Positions 1 to 7,372 are shown, counted from the first letter of the stretch. The stretch is 40,971 nt of DNA from an uncultured bacterium (GCA_913054235.1 CAJXJI010000003.1:1-40971), one strand, 5' to 3'. The notes: generated from the letters alone by a model not told the origin. Numbers and translations are program-made.

Positions 1-141
1 AGGAGTTTCAGTAGGAGTCTCTGCGTCGTCATCACCGTCCAAAAGGTCGGTGGAAGGAGCAGAAGTTTCCTCAGAAGACTCTTCTTCTTTTTCCTCTTCG
101 TCCATGATGATAGAAGTCATTTTTGTTTCTTCGAGAATCAT
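1..141 (-). CDS. N-terminus of an unrecognised acidic protein (partial)
   Basis: This is an open frame that runs off the left edge of the window. It starts at an ATG at 141, or at a second in-frame ATG at 120. The 47 visible residues start MILEETKMTSIIMDEEE and continue as a very acidic, Ser/Thr/Pro-rich stretch (EEKEEESSEE, then GDDDAETPTETP), which is likely disordered. No family can be named from this piece. It has its own strong promoter at 220-248 and a roughly 70-nt leader with two hairpins, so it is transcribed away from the ruv operon. No Shine-Dalgarno sequence is visible before either ATG. Confidence 0.6.
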   Translation of the reverse strand, partial: MILEETKMTSIIMDEEEKEEESSEETSAPSTDLLDGDDDAETPTETP

Positions 142-174
142 ATTTTTCTGTTTCCGTTTTTAATTGTTATTAAA

Positions 175-215
175 AGGGGCATAGCCCCTAATGTAAACGG
201 TCAGACCTTTCACCG
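175..215 (-). promoter_or_regulatory. Two leader hairpins before the acidic gene
   Basis: Within the predicted 5' leader there is a perfect 6-bp hairpin with a 3-nt loop (AGGGGC/GCCCCT, 175-189). On the transcript it is followed by UUUUAA. A second hairpin, CGGT/ACCG, sits at 198-215 close to the predicted transcription start. A GC hairpin followed by U residues could act as an attenuator, but the U-run is short. The function is inference. Confidence 0.4.
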
Positions 216-219
216 ACCT

Positions 220-248
220 ATTGTATGCTATTTGTTCTCTCTTGTCAA
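220..248 (-). promoter_or_regulatory. Sigma-70-type promoter for the leftward acidic gene
   Basis: On the minus strand TTGACA (243-248) is followed by a 17-nt spacer and TACAAT (220-225), close to the bacterial consensus. Seven G residues lie directly upstream of the -35 box. The predicted start near 213 gives a leader of about 72 nt. Confidence 0.75.
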
Positions 249-254
249 CCCCCC

Positions 255-734
255 CTAAGAAGAGGCACGAAAGGATACGTTTGAGATTGCAATGGCAAGA
301 GCTAGAGCATCGGCAGCATCATCTGGAGAAGGAAGGTTGTCTAATTTAAGAATTTGCTGAACCATGTACTGAACTTGTTTCTTTTCTGCCTTCCCATACC
401 CAGTTACTGCCATTTTAGCCTGCAAAGGGGTGAGCTCTTCTAAGATAACCTTGTTTTTGGCGGCGAGCAGGAGCACAACACCTCTTGCCTCAGAGACTGG
501 GAGAGCGGTTTTTAAGTTCTTAAAGAAATATAGCTTCTCAACGCATACAAGCTCTGGCTTATACTTCTTAAAGAGCTGTGTAAGTCCTTGTTCCAAAAGC
601 AAAAGCCGCTCGTGGGCGGGCATATCTTTTGGAGTCTCAATAGTTCCATGGTCAATCCATTTTAGACGAGGAACTGTCTCAACAACGCCAAATCCTGTAG
701 TGGCTGTGCCAGGATCAATGCCAAGGATAATCAT
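255..734 (-). CDS. ruvC: Holliday junction resolvase RuvC
   Basis: This 159-residue protein has the normal RuvC length. RuvC is the dimeric endonuclease that cuts Holliday junctions handed over by RuvAB. The four acidic catalytic positions are visible: Asp7 in GIDPGTATTGFGV, Glu66 in VCVEKLYFFKN, and Asp139/Asp142 in SPDDAADALALAI. The ATG at 734 overlaps the yebC stop as TAATG, so translation is probably coupled. The gene is last in ruvB-yebC-ruvC; ruvA lies elsewhere, at 12001. The stop codon adjoins the G/C run of the oppositely oriented promoter region. Confidence 0.97.
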   Translation of the reverse strand: MIILGIDPGTATTGFGVVETVPRLKWIDHGTIETPKDMPAHERLLLLEQGLTQLFKKYKPELVCVEKLYFFKNLKTALPVSEARGVVLLLAAKNKVILEELTPLQAKMAVTGYGKAEKKQVQYMVQQILKLDNLPSPDDAADALALAIAISNVSFRASS

Positions 735-1453
735 TAGTCTTTGATGTTAGCGTAGATCTCTTGCACCGCATCACTTTCGTCTAATGCTAAAAAGAGTTTT
801 TCTGCGCTCTCAATATCTGCTTGTGAAAGCAAGACACGTTCTTTGGGAATCCAATCTAATGAAGTAGATTCCAGGGTAATGCCTTGCTCCTCTAAAGCTT
901 TTTTCACCTTTTCAAGCTCAGTAGGGTCTGTATAGATCTCAAGCGCCCCATCTTCTTTCCAGTAGGTATCTTGTGCGCCAGCTTCAATTGCGAGAAGCTC
1001 TATCTCGTCTTTTGGCTTGTCATACGCCAAGATGGTAATAGTTCCTCTTCTGTCAAACATCCAGCGCACTGCGCCCTCACCTGCAAGTTTCCCTTTATTC
1101 TTTTCAAATGCTTGTTTTATTTCTCCTAGTGTTCTATTTTTATTATCGCTGATGCCCTCAATAAGGATGGCAATGTTATTGGGGCCATACCCTTCAAAGA
1201 GTATTTCTTCTAAAGCAGCTCCTTTTTCTTCCCCAGTTCCACGTTTTATTGCCCGCTCAATATTAAGGGTAGGCATATTAAAGGAGTGGGCTCTGTCTAT
1301 TGCCATACGGAGCCTTGAGTTGGACGCAGGATCACCTCCGCCTTTTGCTGCAATGGCAATTTCGCTTGCCATTTTGGAAAATATCTTTGAGCGCTGGGCA
1401 GCAGCAATCCCTTTCTTGTGCGCTACAGTTTTTGCATGAGAGTGACCTGACAT
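734..1453 (-). CDS. yebC: YebC/PmpR/TACO1 family protein
   Basis: This 239-residue protein shows the family signature from its first residues: MSGHSHAKTVAHKKGIAAAQR, then a lysine-rich helix, GGGDPASNSRLRMAIDRA and IERAIKRGTG. Family members have been described as DNA-binding regulators and, more recently, as factors that help ribosomes through difficult stretches; the sequence cannot decide which applies here. It lies between ruvB (2-nt gap) and ruvC (1-nt overlap), a common bacterial arrangement. The length is full and nothing appears broken. Confidence 0.95.
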   Translation of the reverse strand: MSGHSHAKTVAHKKGIAAAQRSKIFSKMASEIAIAAKGGGDPASNSRLRMAIDRAHSFNMPTLNIERAIKRGTGEEKGAALEEILFEGYGPNNIAILIEGISDNKNRTLGEIKQAFEKNKGKLAGEGAVRWMFDRRGTITILAYDKPKDEIELLAIEAGAQDTYWKEDGALEIYTDPTELEKVKKALEEQGITLESTSLDWIPKERVLLSQADIESAEKLFLALDESDAVQEIYANIKD

Positions 1454-1455
1454 AG

Positions 1456-2475
1456 TTAAAATAAATCCTTTTGGGGGAGGGTAATATCGAGATGTTTGTA
1501 TGCTCTCGGTGTAGCAACCCTCCCGCGCGGAGTACGCTCTAAAAATCCAAGTTGCAACAAGTAGGGTTCATATACATCTAAAATGGTCTCCTGCTCTTCT
1601 GCAGCCATGGCAGCTAAGGCTTGAATACCAACTGGCCCTCCGGAAAATTTCTGGATGATAATGCGCAAAATCTTTCTGTCATCAGGCTCAAGGCCAAGTT
1701 CATCAATCTCAAGAAAGCCAAATGCTTCTGCTGCATGCTTCTCATTAACAAGACCAATCTCATTAATGGTTGCAATGTCTCGAACTCTTTTAAGTATCCT
1801 ATTTGCAACTCGAGGCGTAAAGCGTGAGCGCGAAGCAATAGCTGCTATTGCTTCTTTTGTAAGCTGCAACTGAAGAATGGAGGAAGAGCGCTCTACAATT
1901 TTCTCAATGTCTCTTTGTTCATAGAAGTTTAACTGAAAAATGGCTCCAAAGCGATTTCGAAACGGCGCAGGAAGTTGCGCCATTTTGGTAGTAGCGCCAA
2001 TTAACGTAAAGCGAGGCAAGGAAAGATCCATTGTTCTTGCCATGGGCCCCTTTCCTAAAACCAAATGGAGCTTGTAGTCTTCCATGGCAGAGTAAAGGGT
2101 TTCAAGAATTCCTCTTGGCAGGCGATGACATTCGTCAATAAAGAGTATTTCTCCATCTTCAAGATTGGTAAGAAGTGAAGCAACATCTCCTGAGCGCTCC
2201 AAAGACGTGCCAGAACAAAAAGTCATCTTAGCTCCCATCTCTTTTGCTACTACTTGAGCAAGCGAGGTTTTTCCAAGACCAGAGTTGCCATAAAATAGCA
2301 AGTGTTCTAAGACATCATTACGTTTTTTTGCTGCCTCAATAATTATACTCAAAGATTTTTTAAGCTTTTCTTGCCCTATATACTCTTGCCAGGTTTGAGG
2401 CCTCAGTGCAGTGTAGAGAGGTTCTTGGGTTTCATTTTGTTCCATATTTTTTACGCTGTGGTCTTTTGGAATCAT
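1456..2475 (-). CDS. ruvB: Holliday junction branch-migration helicase RuvB
   Basis: RuvB is the AAA+ motor that drives branch migration with RuvA. The 339-residue protein contains the Walker A motif GNSGLGKT, Walker B ILFIDECHR (most RuvBs have DEIH), sensor 1 GATTK, the arginine-finger region FRNRFG, sensor 2 FTPRVANRILKR and a C-terminal winged helix (GGPVGIQALA). The start at 2475 is the longest ATG choice; a second ATG at 2445 (MEQNETQEP) also fits. A minus-strand AT-rich segment with TATAAT lies about 30 nt upstream and overlaps the promoter of the rightward RNA. This is the first gene of ruvB-yebC-ruvC. Confidence 0.96.
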   Translation of the reverse strand: MIPKDHSVKNMEQNETQEPLYTALRPQTWQEYIGQEKLKKSLSIIIEAAKKRNDVLEHLLFYGNSGLGKTSLAQVVAKEMGAKMTFCSGTSLERSGDVASLLTNLEDGEILFIDECHRLPRGILETLYSAMEDYKLHLVLGKGPMARTMDLSLPRFTLIGATTKMAQLPAPFRNRFGAIFQLNFYEQRDIEKIVERSSSILQLQLTKEAIAAIASRSRFTPRVANRILKRVRDIATINEIGLVNEKHAAEAFGFLEIDELGLEPDDRKILRIIIQKFSGGPVGIQALAAMAAEEQETILDVYEPYLLQLGFLERTPRGRVATPRAYKHLDITLPQKDLF

Positions 2476-2487
2476 GGAAGGGGGGGG

Positions 2488-2516
2488 TTGACATCTACTG
2501 TATTATATATTATACT
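2488..2516 (+). promoter_or_regulatory. Promoter for the small RNA candidate at 2.5 kb
   Basis: TTGACA (2488-2493), an exact 17-nt spacer and TATACT (2511-2516) form a near-consensus promoter. It is preceded by eight G residues. The predicted start is about 2523. No plus-strand protein gene follows, so it most likely drives an RNA. Confidence 0.75.
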
Positions 2517-2522
2517 CATTGG

Positions 2523-2714
2523 GGTAGGAAATAGAAGAGAATACCGTTTTAGCTGGGGACCTGGAGTTATCTGTCTTGGAGGGTGGATCGGGTCATGCTG
2601 AACCATACCCCGGGGTAATTTCACATTTGCGTTCCAAACACCAAATGGTCCCCAGCTAAGCTGGTATTCACTCAGTAGTAACGCGCTCTATCTCTTTGAG
2701 CGTTGTTGTTTTTT
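2523..2714 (+). ncRNA. Candidate structured small RNA, 6S-like in shape, family unassigned
   Basis: The region between pilB and ruvB, both leftward, holds a complete rightward transcription unit: promoter at 2488-2516, a long inverted repeat and an intrinsic terminator. The arms at 2539-2561 and 2647-2669 pair over about 23 positions with one or two mismatches. The core is AGCTGGGGACC/GGTCCCCAGCT and the outer part GAATACC/GGTATTC. Inside are further short helices (TTGGA/TCCAA, GGGT/ACCC). Total length is about 190 nt. One long interrupted hairpin of this size recalls 6S RNA, but no conserved 6S sequence was recognised, and the signal-recognition-particle motif GGAAGGNAGCAGCC is absent. The 3' part is antisense to the end of pilB. 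Confidence 0.55.
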
Positions 2715-3981
2715 CCAATACTTTAAATAGGCCGTCCTGGTACATGCTTACCATACCGGCTTTTTGTGCGTATGCTCTTAATTCGCCAATAGAAGGGGAT
2801 TTTGATACAAAGGTTTCCAAAGCATCATCTGCAACAATCGCCTCAAAAATACCAACTCTGCCCCTGTATCCTGTGTTATTACATGCTGCGCACCCTTGAG
2901 GCTCTATGAGTTTAAGTGTGGAAGGAATCTTTGGTATTAACTCTTTTGCAAGATCTTTTAAACCTTCTTGTATTGTTTTTAATTCAAGTAGAGTAGCTGT
3001 TCTGGTTTTAGCGCATGCTGTACACACTTTTCTTATCAGGCGCTGGGCAATGATGAGGCTTAGCGCAGCAGAAACATTTATTGGATTTGCCCCAAGGGAA
3101 AGAAGTCTTGCAATGGTTCCTGCGGCGTCATTTGTATGCAGCGTAGAAAAAACAAGGTGCCCTGTTAAGGCTGCTTGAAGCGCAATACCTGCAGTTTCTT
3201 GATCTCGGATTTCTCCTACCAAAATAACATCTGGGTCTTGGCGCACAATTGCGCGAAGGCCAGAAGCAAAAGTATACTCTTTTGGCGCAACTTGGGTTTG
3301 GGAGATTCCTTCCAAGTGATATTCAATAGGATCTTCAATGGTAACAATTTTAATTTCAGGTTTCTGTACGCTCTTTAAAAAAGCATACAAGGTGGTGGTT
3401 TTTCCTGATCCTGTTGGACCTGTTACTAAAATCATACCGTTGGGTTTTTTAATTTCCTCCTGAAACAACAAAAGAAGGTTTTTTCTTAAGCCCAGGTCCT
3501 TTATTGTTTTTAAGCTTTTTGGATTAAGAATACGCAAGACCAAGGATTCTCCGTGTTCTGAGGGAAGAGAAGAAACCCTGATTTCAATAGGTAGGGACTC
3601 TTCTAAAACAAAAGTGAACCTTCCGTCTTGAGGACGGTCTGAAACATTGAGCTTAATGCCAGAGAGGAGCTTTATTCGAGAGAGCAAGGCTCCATAGGTT
3701 TTCAAAGAAAGCAAAGCTGTGTCCTGTAACATGCCATCAATGCGAACGCGGAGTCTTGCATCCTGCTCTTGTGCTTCCAAGTGCAGATCTGAAGCCTCCA
3801 AAAATACAACTGAGGCAAGAAGCGCTACAAGAAGAGTGCTGGTATCATCTGTTTGCCACGAAGTAAGCTTTAGCGAAAGATCCTTTAAAGACTTTACTTC
3901 ATTTTTAAGTTCTCCTGCAAGCTTTTTTGCAAGAGTAATCTTTCCGGTAATTTTTTGTCGAGTTCCTTGCGCGGGACTCAT
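2668..3981 (-). CDS. Type IV pilus/type II secretion assembly ATPase (PilB/GspE family)
   Basis: This 437-residue protein is a cytoplasmic hexameric ATPase that powers extension of type IV pilus-like fibres. It shows ASDLHLEAQ, the Walker A motif GPTGSGKTTT, the Asp box (TIEDPIEYH), Walker B VILVGEIRD, the His box STLHTND, and the tetracysteine zinc site (CTACAK ... CAACNNTGYRGRVGIFE). It lacks the large N-terminal MshEN-type domain of long PilBs. The ATG at 3981 overlaps the stop of the upstream gene as ATGA, so the two are coupled. No other pilus gene is in the window, so the exact machine (pilus, competence or secretion) is unclear. Confidence 0.9.
   Translation of the reverse strand: MSPAQGTRQKITGKITLAKKLAGELKNEVKSLKDLSLKLTSWQTDDTSTLLVALLASVVFLEASDLHLEAQEQDARLRVRIDGMLQDTALLSLKTYGALLSRIKLLSGIKLNVSDRPQDGRFTFVLEESLPIEIRVSSLPSEHGESLVLRILNPKSLKTIKDLGLRKNLLLLFQEEIKKPNGMILVTGPTGSGKTTTLYAFLKSVQKPEIKIVTIEDPIEYHLEGISQTQVAPKEYTFASGLRAIVRQDPDVILVGEIRDQETAGIALQAALTGHLVFSTLHTNDAAGTIARLLSLGANPINVSAALSLIIAQRLIRKVCTACAKTRTATLLELKTIQEGLKDLAKELIPKIPSTLKLIEPQGCAACNNTGYRGRVGIFEAIVADDALETFVSKSPSIGELRAYAQKAGMVSMYQDGLFKVLEKTTTLKEIERVTTE
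2680..2714 (+). terminator. Intrinsic terminator of the 2.5 kb small RNA
   Basis: AACG(CG)CTC at 2680-2688 pairs with GAGCGTT at 2698-2704 (7 bp with a 2-nt bulge). It is followed by a run containing GTTGTTTTTT. The terminator lies within the 3' coding end of pilB on the opposite strand. Confidence 0.6.
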
Positions 3982-4511
3982 AGTTTTGCTTTGAAGTGCT
4001 CTTGAAGTGAAGGAAGAGTGCTTTTTGTTATAAACAGCACCCAGTTACCTTTTTGCGTCCCTTGGTTTTGCTCCTGCACTTTTTCCCTTATATCCTGGCG
4101 TTTGCTCCACAAAAGGCCATGTGTTCCTTTGCCTGTTTCGTATAACACAAGAAAGGAAGACTCTTCAGCTCCATACTGCTTTAATTCTTCCATTGAACCT
4201 TTCAGGGCAAGAGAGGTGGCGCGACATTCAATAAAGTCTTTTTTTTGAAGTGAGGTAATATAGATGTCTGAATTTGGCTTGTATTCAACATTAGAGATGA
4301 GTCTTTGTGCAAGAGGGGCTAAGGAAGGCGTAACTGGAGAAAGGAGCTTGCTCTCCGCCTTACCATCTTCTAGAATAACATTGATTTCAGTATCTTTTTT
4401 GAGCGTGAAATAGAGGGTAAGATCTGTTTCCTCCTTTTCATATTGGATTTGTGAAATCCAGGGAGCTAAACCCTTGAGCTTTACTGCAAATGTTTTCTTT
4501 TGCTGCTCCAT
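3978..4511 (-). CDS. Hypothetical protein translationally coupled to the PilB-like ATPase
   Basis: This 177-residue soluble protein of unknown family has no signal peptide, membrane segment or recognisable catalytic motif. The N-terminal half alternates strands (FAVKLKGLAPWISQIQYEKEE). The middle contains YITSLQKKDFIECRATSLAL, and the C-terminus is helical and basic (LQEHFKAKL). Its stop overlaps the ATG of the PilB-like ATPase (ATGA), so the pair is made together. It could be an accessory or the missing N-terminal partner of the ATPase, but that is only positional inference. The start at 4511 lies 23 bp from the divergent tsaE start. Confidence 0.75.
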   Translation of the reverse strand: MEQQKKTFAVKLKGLAPWISQIQYEKEETDLTLYFTLKKDTEINVILEDGKAESKLLSPVTPSLAPLAQRLISNVEYKPNSDIYITSLQKKDFIECRATSLALKGSMEELKQYGAEESSFLVLYETGKGTHGLLWSKRQDIREKVQEQNQGTQKGNWVLFITKSTLPSLQEHFKAKL

Positions 4512-4534
4512 ATATTCAAAACTAGCGTAATTTC

Positions 4535-4978
4535 ATGAAAAAGTCAATTCACTCTGATTCTTTAAAAACAACACAGGACATTGCAAAAGAACTTGCAAGA
4601 ATTATTTTAACAGCCCCAAAAAAGAAGGGTGCTTTCGTATTTGCACTAAAAGGAGAGTTGGGAGCCGGCAAAACTTCTTTTGTTCAGGGACTAGCAAAAG
4701 GACTTGGCGTAAAAAAGAATGTATTAAGTCCCACCTTTTTGATTGTAAAATCTTACAATATTAAAAAAGGAAGAACATTGTATCATATTGATTGCTATCG
4801 CTTGAAAAATGGAAAAGAACTTTTAGAACTGGAGTGGAAAGAAATTATAGGAAACTCTAAAAATATTGTAGCAATAGAATGGGCAGACCACGTGAAACGT
4901 ATTATCCCAAAAGATGCTCTTTGGATTTCTTTTGTGCAAGGCAATGAATTGACCGAGAGAAAGATTGTGATAGGCTGA
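4535..4978 (+). CDS. tsaE: tRNA threonylcarbamoyladenosine synthesis ATPase TsaE
   Basis: TsaE is the small P-loop ATPase that works with TsaB and TsaD to add threonylcarbamoyl to A37 of ANN-decoding tRNAs. The 147-residue protein has Walker A GELGAGKTSF (residues 40-49), then LSPTFLIVKSY, the HIDCYRL motif and the late VAIEWADH motif, all typical of TsaE. It is divergent from the pilB pair. Its 3' end carries the likely promoter of the structured RNA that follows. Partner genes tsaB and tsaD are not in this window. Confidence 0.95.
   Translation: MKKSIHSDSLKTTQDIAKELARIILTAPKKKGAFVFALKGELGAGKTSFVQGLAKGLGVKKNVLSPTFLIVKSYNIKKGRTLYHIDCYRLKNGKELLELEWKEIIGNSKNIVAIEWADHVKRIIPKDALWISFVQGNELTERKIVIG
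4949..4976 (+). promoter_or_regulatory. Likely promoter of the 4.98 kb structured RNA
   Basis: TTGACC (4949-4954), a 16-nt spacer and TAGGCT (4971-4976), preceded by an extended TGA, lie inside the last codons of tsaE. The predicted start falls at about 4981-4984, exactly where the RNA's closing stem starts. The -10 match is weak, so confidence is moderate. Confidence 0.45.
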
Positions 4979-4980
4979 AG

Positions 4981-5130
4981 TCGGTGCCTATTGCTTGCCC
5001 AAAGGAACAGCACATCCTTCTAGGGCGCACGGCTGTGTGGGCTCTTAACAATCCTAGGGTTTAGCCTGGATAAGCCTCATTGCCTCGCATGTTGGCACCG
5101 ATGGCCGAGGACTCTGTTCTCGGCCTTTTT
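4981..5130 (+). ncRNA. Candidate structured RNA with pseudoknot and terminator, family unassigned
   Basis: The 177-nt gap between tsaE and polA folds into an ordered structure. A perfect 8-bp closing stem TCGGTGCC/GGCACCGA joins 4981-4988 to 5094-5101. Inside is a hairpin GCCC-A-AAGGA/TCCTT-CTA-GGGC whose loop ACAGC can pair with downstream GCTGT, forming a pseudoknot. A second arm is GGGCT/AGCCT enclosing ATCC-AGG/CCT-GGAT. A strong terminator follows directly. I compared it by eye with 5S rRNA, SRP RNA, RNase P, 6S and common riboswitch motifs and recognised none. Because polA has its own -10 after the terminator, this is more likely an independent RNA than a polA leader, though a riboswitch is possible. 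Confidence 0.6.
5103..5130 (+). terminator. Intrinsic terminator of the 4.98 kb RNA
   Basis: GGCCGAG (5103-5109) and CTCGGCC (5119-5125) form a perfect 7-bp stem with a 9-nt loop. It is followed by TTTTTCTTTT, a textbook rho-independent terminator. Confidence 0.9.
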
Positions 5131-5140
5131 CTTTTATTCA

Positions 5141-5149
5141 TGCTAAAAT
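5141..5149 (+). promoter_or_regulatory. Extended -10 for leaderless polA mRNA
   Basis: TGC-TAAAAT (5141-5149) ends six nucleotides before the polA ATG at 5156. A start about 7 nt past the -10 would coincide with the ATG, giving a leaderless message. No Shine-Dalgarno sequence is present. Confidence 0.6.
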
Positions 5150-5155
5150 ACTTGT

Positions 5156-7372
5156 ATGCCAGAAAAGAAAAAGCTTCTCATTATTGATTCAAACTCTTTA
5201 ATTCATAGGGCTTTCCATGCCTTGCCTCCTATGAGTAATTCAAAAGGGGAAATGGTAAATGCGGTTTATGGATTTGTGCTAGCTTTTTTTAGGGCTATTA
5301 ATGAGTTTCATCCAGACTATATCGCAGCTACGTTTGACCATCCTGCTCCAACCAAGCGAGAGAAGAAATTTAAAGAGTATAAGGCAAAGAGGGCAAAAGC
5401 TCCAGATGAATTGTATAGCCAGATACCCAAGATAAAAGAGGTTTTGAAGGCCTTTCATGTGCCTGTGTTTGAGGAGGCAGGGTTTGAGGCAGACGATATT
5501 ATTGGAACCATAGCAAAACTTGCTCAAAAAAGACAAGCTGTTCCTTTGCTAGAAACCACTATTCTCTCAGGGGACATGGATTTGCTTCAGCTTGTGGACA
5601 AACAAACTAAAGTATATGCCATGCGAAAAGGAATTAAGGATTCTGTGCTTTTTGACAAAAAAAAGGTGCAAGAGCGCTTTGGAATAGGACCTGAATTAGT
5701 TGCAGATTGGAAGGGGCTTCGCGGAGATCCTTCAGACAATATTCCTGGGGTTCAGGGAGTTGGTGAAAAAACCGCAACACAACTTCTTTCTTCTTTGGGT
5801 TCCTTGGAGTCTGTGTATTCTGAGCTCAAAGCAAGAGAAGAAATTCCTGGTATTTCTTTAAAATTAAGAGAAACTCTTTTAAAGGAGCAAGACATTGCTT
5901 TTTTAAGCAAGGATCTGGCTACTATTGATTGCAATGTACCTTTAGATTTCAGTTTGCCTAATCTTGCCTGGCAAGAGTTTAACAAAGAAGATGTACAAAA
6001 AGTTTTGCTGGGATTTGGTTTTCGAACGTTAGTTACGCGCATACCGGATGTTGGAGATAAAGAAGAGAGCCAGGAAGAAATATCAAAAGAAGATCAACTT
6101 ACAGAAAAACTCAAGCATTTATATGAGGAAGGCGTGCTATCAGAAAAGATATATGAAATAGAGCAGGAGCTTTCTTTGGTGCTTCGAATGATGGAGAAAA
6201 CTGGAATTCAAATTGATAAGAAGTTTTTTAAAAAGCTTTCAGGTGAGCTTCAAAAGAACTTAAAAAATCTGGAAACAAGTATTACAAAAAAAGCAGGAAC
6301 TGCGTTTAACATTAATTCACCCAAACAATTATCCGAGATGCTTTTTGAGAAAATGGGACTTTCCTCGCGAGGCTTGCATAAAACCCCAGGTGGAGTTATT
6401 TCCACTGCATCTTTGGAGTTAGAAAAGCTTCAAGAGGGAAACCCCATCATACGTGAGGTTTTAAAGTATCGAGAGTTAGCAAAACTACAAAACACATATG
6501 TTACTCCCCTGCCTCTTTTGGCAGATAAAGAGGGGAGGGTGCATACGCATTTCGATCAGTTAGGGGCTGCAACCGGGAGATTGTCTTCCTCAAACCCGAA
6601 TCTTCAAAATATTCCTTTGCAGGGAGAATGGGGGCAGAAGATTCGCCGTGGCTTTGTTGCAAAGAAAGGATTTTTGTTGGTTTCTTTTGACTATTCACAA
6701 GTAGAGCTTCGTATTGCATCTCATATTGCAGGGGAAGAGAAAATGCAGGAAATCTTTTTTAGAGGAAGAGATATTCACCAAGAAACCGCTGCTGTAGTAT
6801 TTGGAGTGAAAGACAAAGATGTTACCTTGCAAATGAGGTTTCGGGCAAAGGCATTAAACTTTGGGATTCTCTATGGCATGGGAGCTCGTGGGTTTTCTCA
6901 GTCAGCTGGCATCCCATATCAGGAAGCAGAGGATTTTATTGAGAACTACTTTGTGCAGTTCCCTCATATTGCAAGATATATGCAAGACACTATAGATTCG
7001 ACGCGAGAGCTTGGGTATGCAGAAACCTTGTTTGGCAGAAAACGCTATCTTCCTGATATTCAGTCCAGTACTCCACATATTCGCGCTGCTGCAGAGCGAG
7101 TTGCTATTAACCATCCAATCCAAGGAACCCAGGCTGATATTATTAAAATGGTAATGGTGAGTATTGCAAAGGAATTGAGCTTACAGCAAGAGGAATGTTT
7201 GATGCTCCTGCAAATTCACGATGAATTGTTGTTTGAGATACGCAATGATATAGTGAAAAAAAGAGTACAAGAGATTACGCTCCTTATGGAAGAAGTGGTT
7301 GAGCTAAAGGTTCCTTTGCAGGTAAAGGTAACCTTGGGGCAAAACTGGGGAGTTCAAAAAAAGGTTCAATGA
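5156..7372 (+). CDS. polA: DNA polymerase I lacking the 3'-5' exonuclease domain
   Basis: This 738-residue protein is shorter than typical full-length PolA (about 930). The N-terminal 5' nuclease domain (about 1-290) has LLIIDSNSLIHRAFHALP, FEADDIIGTIA, TILSGDMDLLQLV and GLRGDPSDNIPGVQGVGEKTA. A short linker then leads straight into the polymerase thumb. The roughly 200-residue proofreading domain and its DxE motif are absent. The polymerase domain has motif A (FDYSQVELRIASHIAGE), motif B (RFRAKALNFGILYG, with the Phe at the position that sets dNTP versus ddNTP preference) and motif C (LQIHDELLFE). The protein should process flaps and fill gaps without proofreading. The stop overlaps the next ATG (ATGA). 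Confidence 0.96.
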   Translation: MPEKKKLLIIDSNSLIHRAFHALPPMSNSKGEMVNAVYGFVLAFFRAINEFHPDYIAATFDHPAPTKREKKFKEYKAKRAKAPDELYSQIPKIKEVLKAFHVPVFEEAGFEADDIIGTIAKLAQKRQAVPLLETTILSGDMDLLQLVDKQTKVYAMRKGIKDSVLFDKKKVQERFGIGPELVADWKGLRGDPSDNIPGVQGVGEKTATQLLSSLGSLESVYSELKAREEIPGISLKLRETLLKEQDIAFLSKDLATIDCNVPLDFSLPNLAWQEFNKEDVQKVLLGFGFRTLVTRIPDVGDKEESQEEISKEDQLTEKLKHLYEEGVLSEKIYEIEQELSLVLRMMEKTGIQIDKKFFKKLSGELQKNLKNLETSITKKAGTAFNINSPKQLSEMLFEKMGLSSRGLHKTPGGVISTASLELEKLQEGNPIIREVLKYRELAKLQNTYVTPLPLLADKEGRVHTHFDQLGAATGRLSSSNPNLQNIPLQGEWGQKIRRGFVAKKGFLLVSFDYSQVELRIASHIAGEEKMQEIFFRGRDIHQETAAVVFGVKDKDVTLQMRFRAKALNFGILYGMGARGFSQSAGIPYQEAEDFIENYFVQFPHIARYMQDTIDSTRELGYAETLFGRKRYLPDIQSSTPHIRAAAERVAINHPIQGTQADIIKMVMVSIAKELSLQQEECLMLLQIHDELLFEIRNDIVKKRVQEITLLMEEVVELKVPLQVKVTLGQNWGVQKKVQ

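Noticed and set aside
1456-2475. RuvB Walker B reads DECH instead of DEIH
   Set aside because: The catalytic Asp-Glu and His are kept; this is a conservative change and not evidence of altered function.
4981-5101. 5S rRNA or SRP RNA at 4.98 kb
   Set aside because: The length and closing stem are similar, but the 5S CGAACU loop and GCCGAUGGU block, and the SRP GGAAGGNAGCAGCC motif, are absent.
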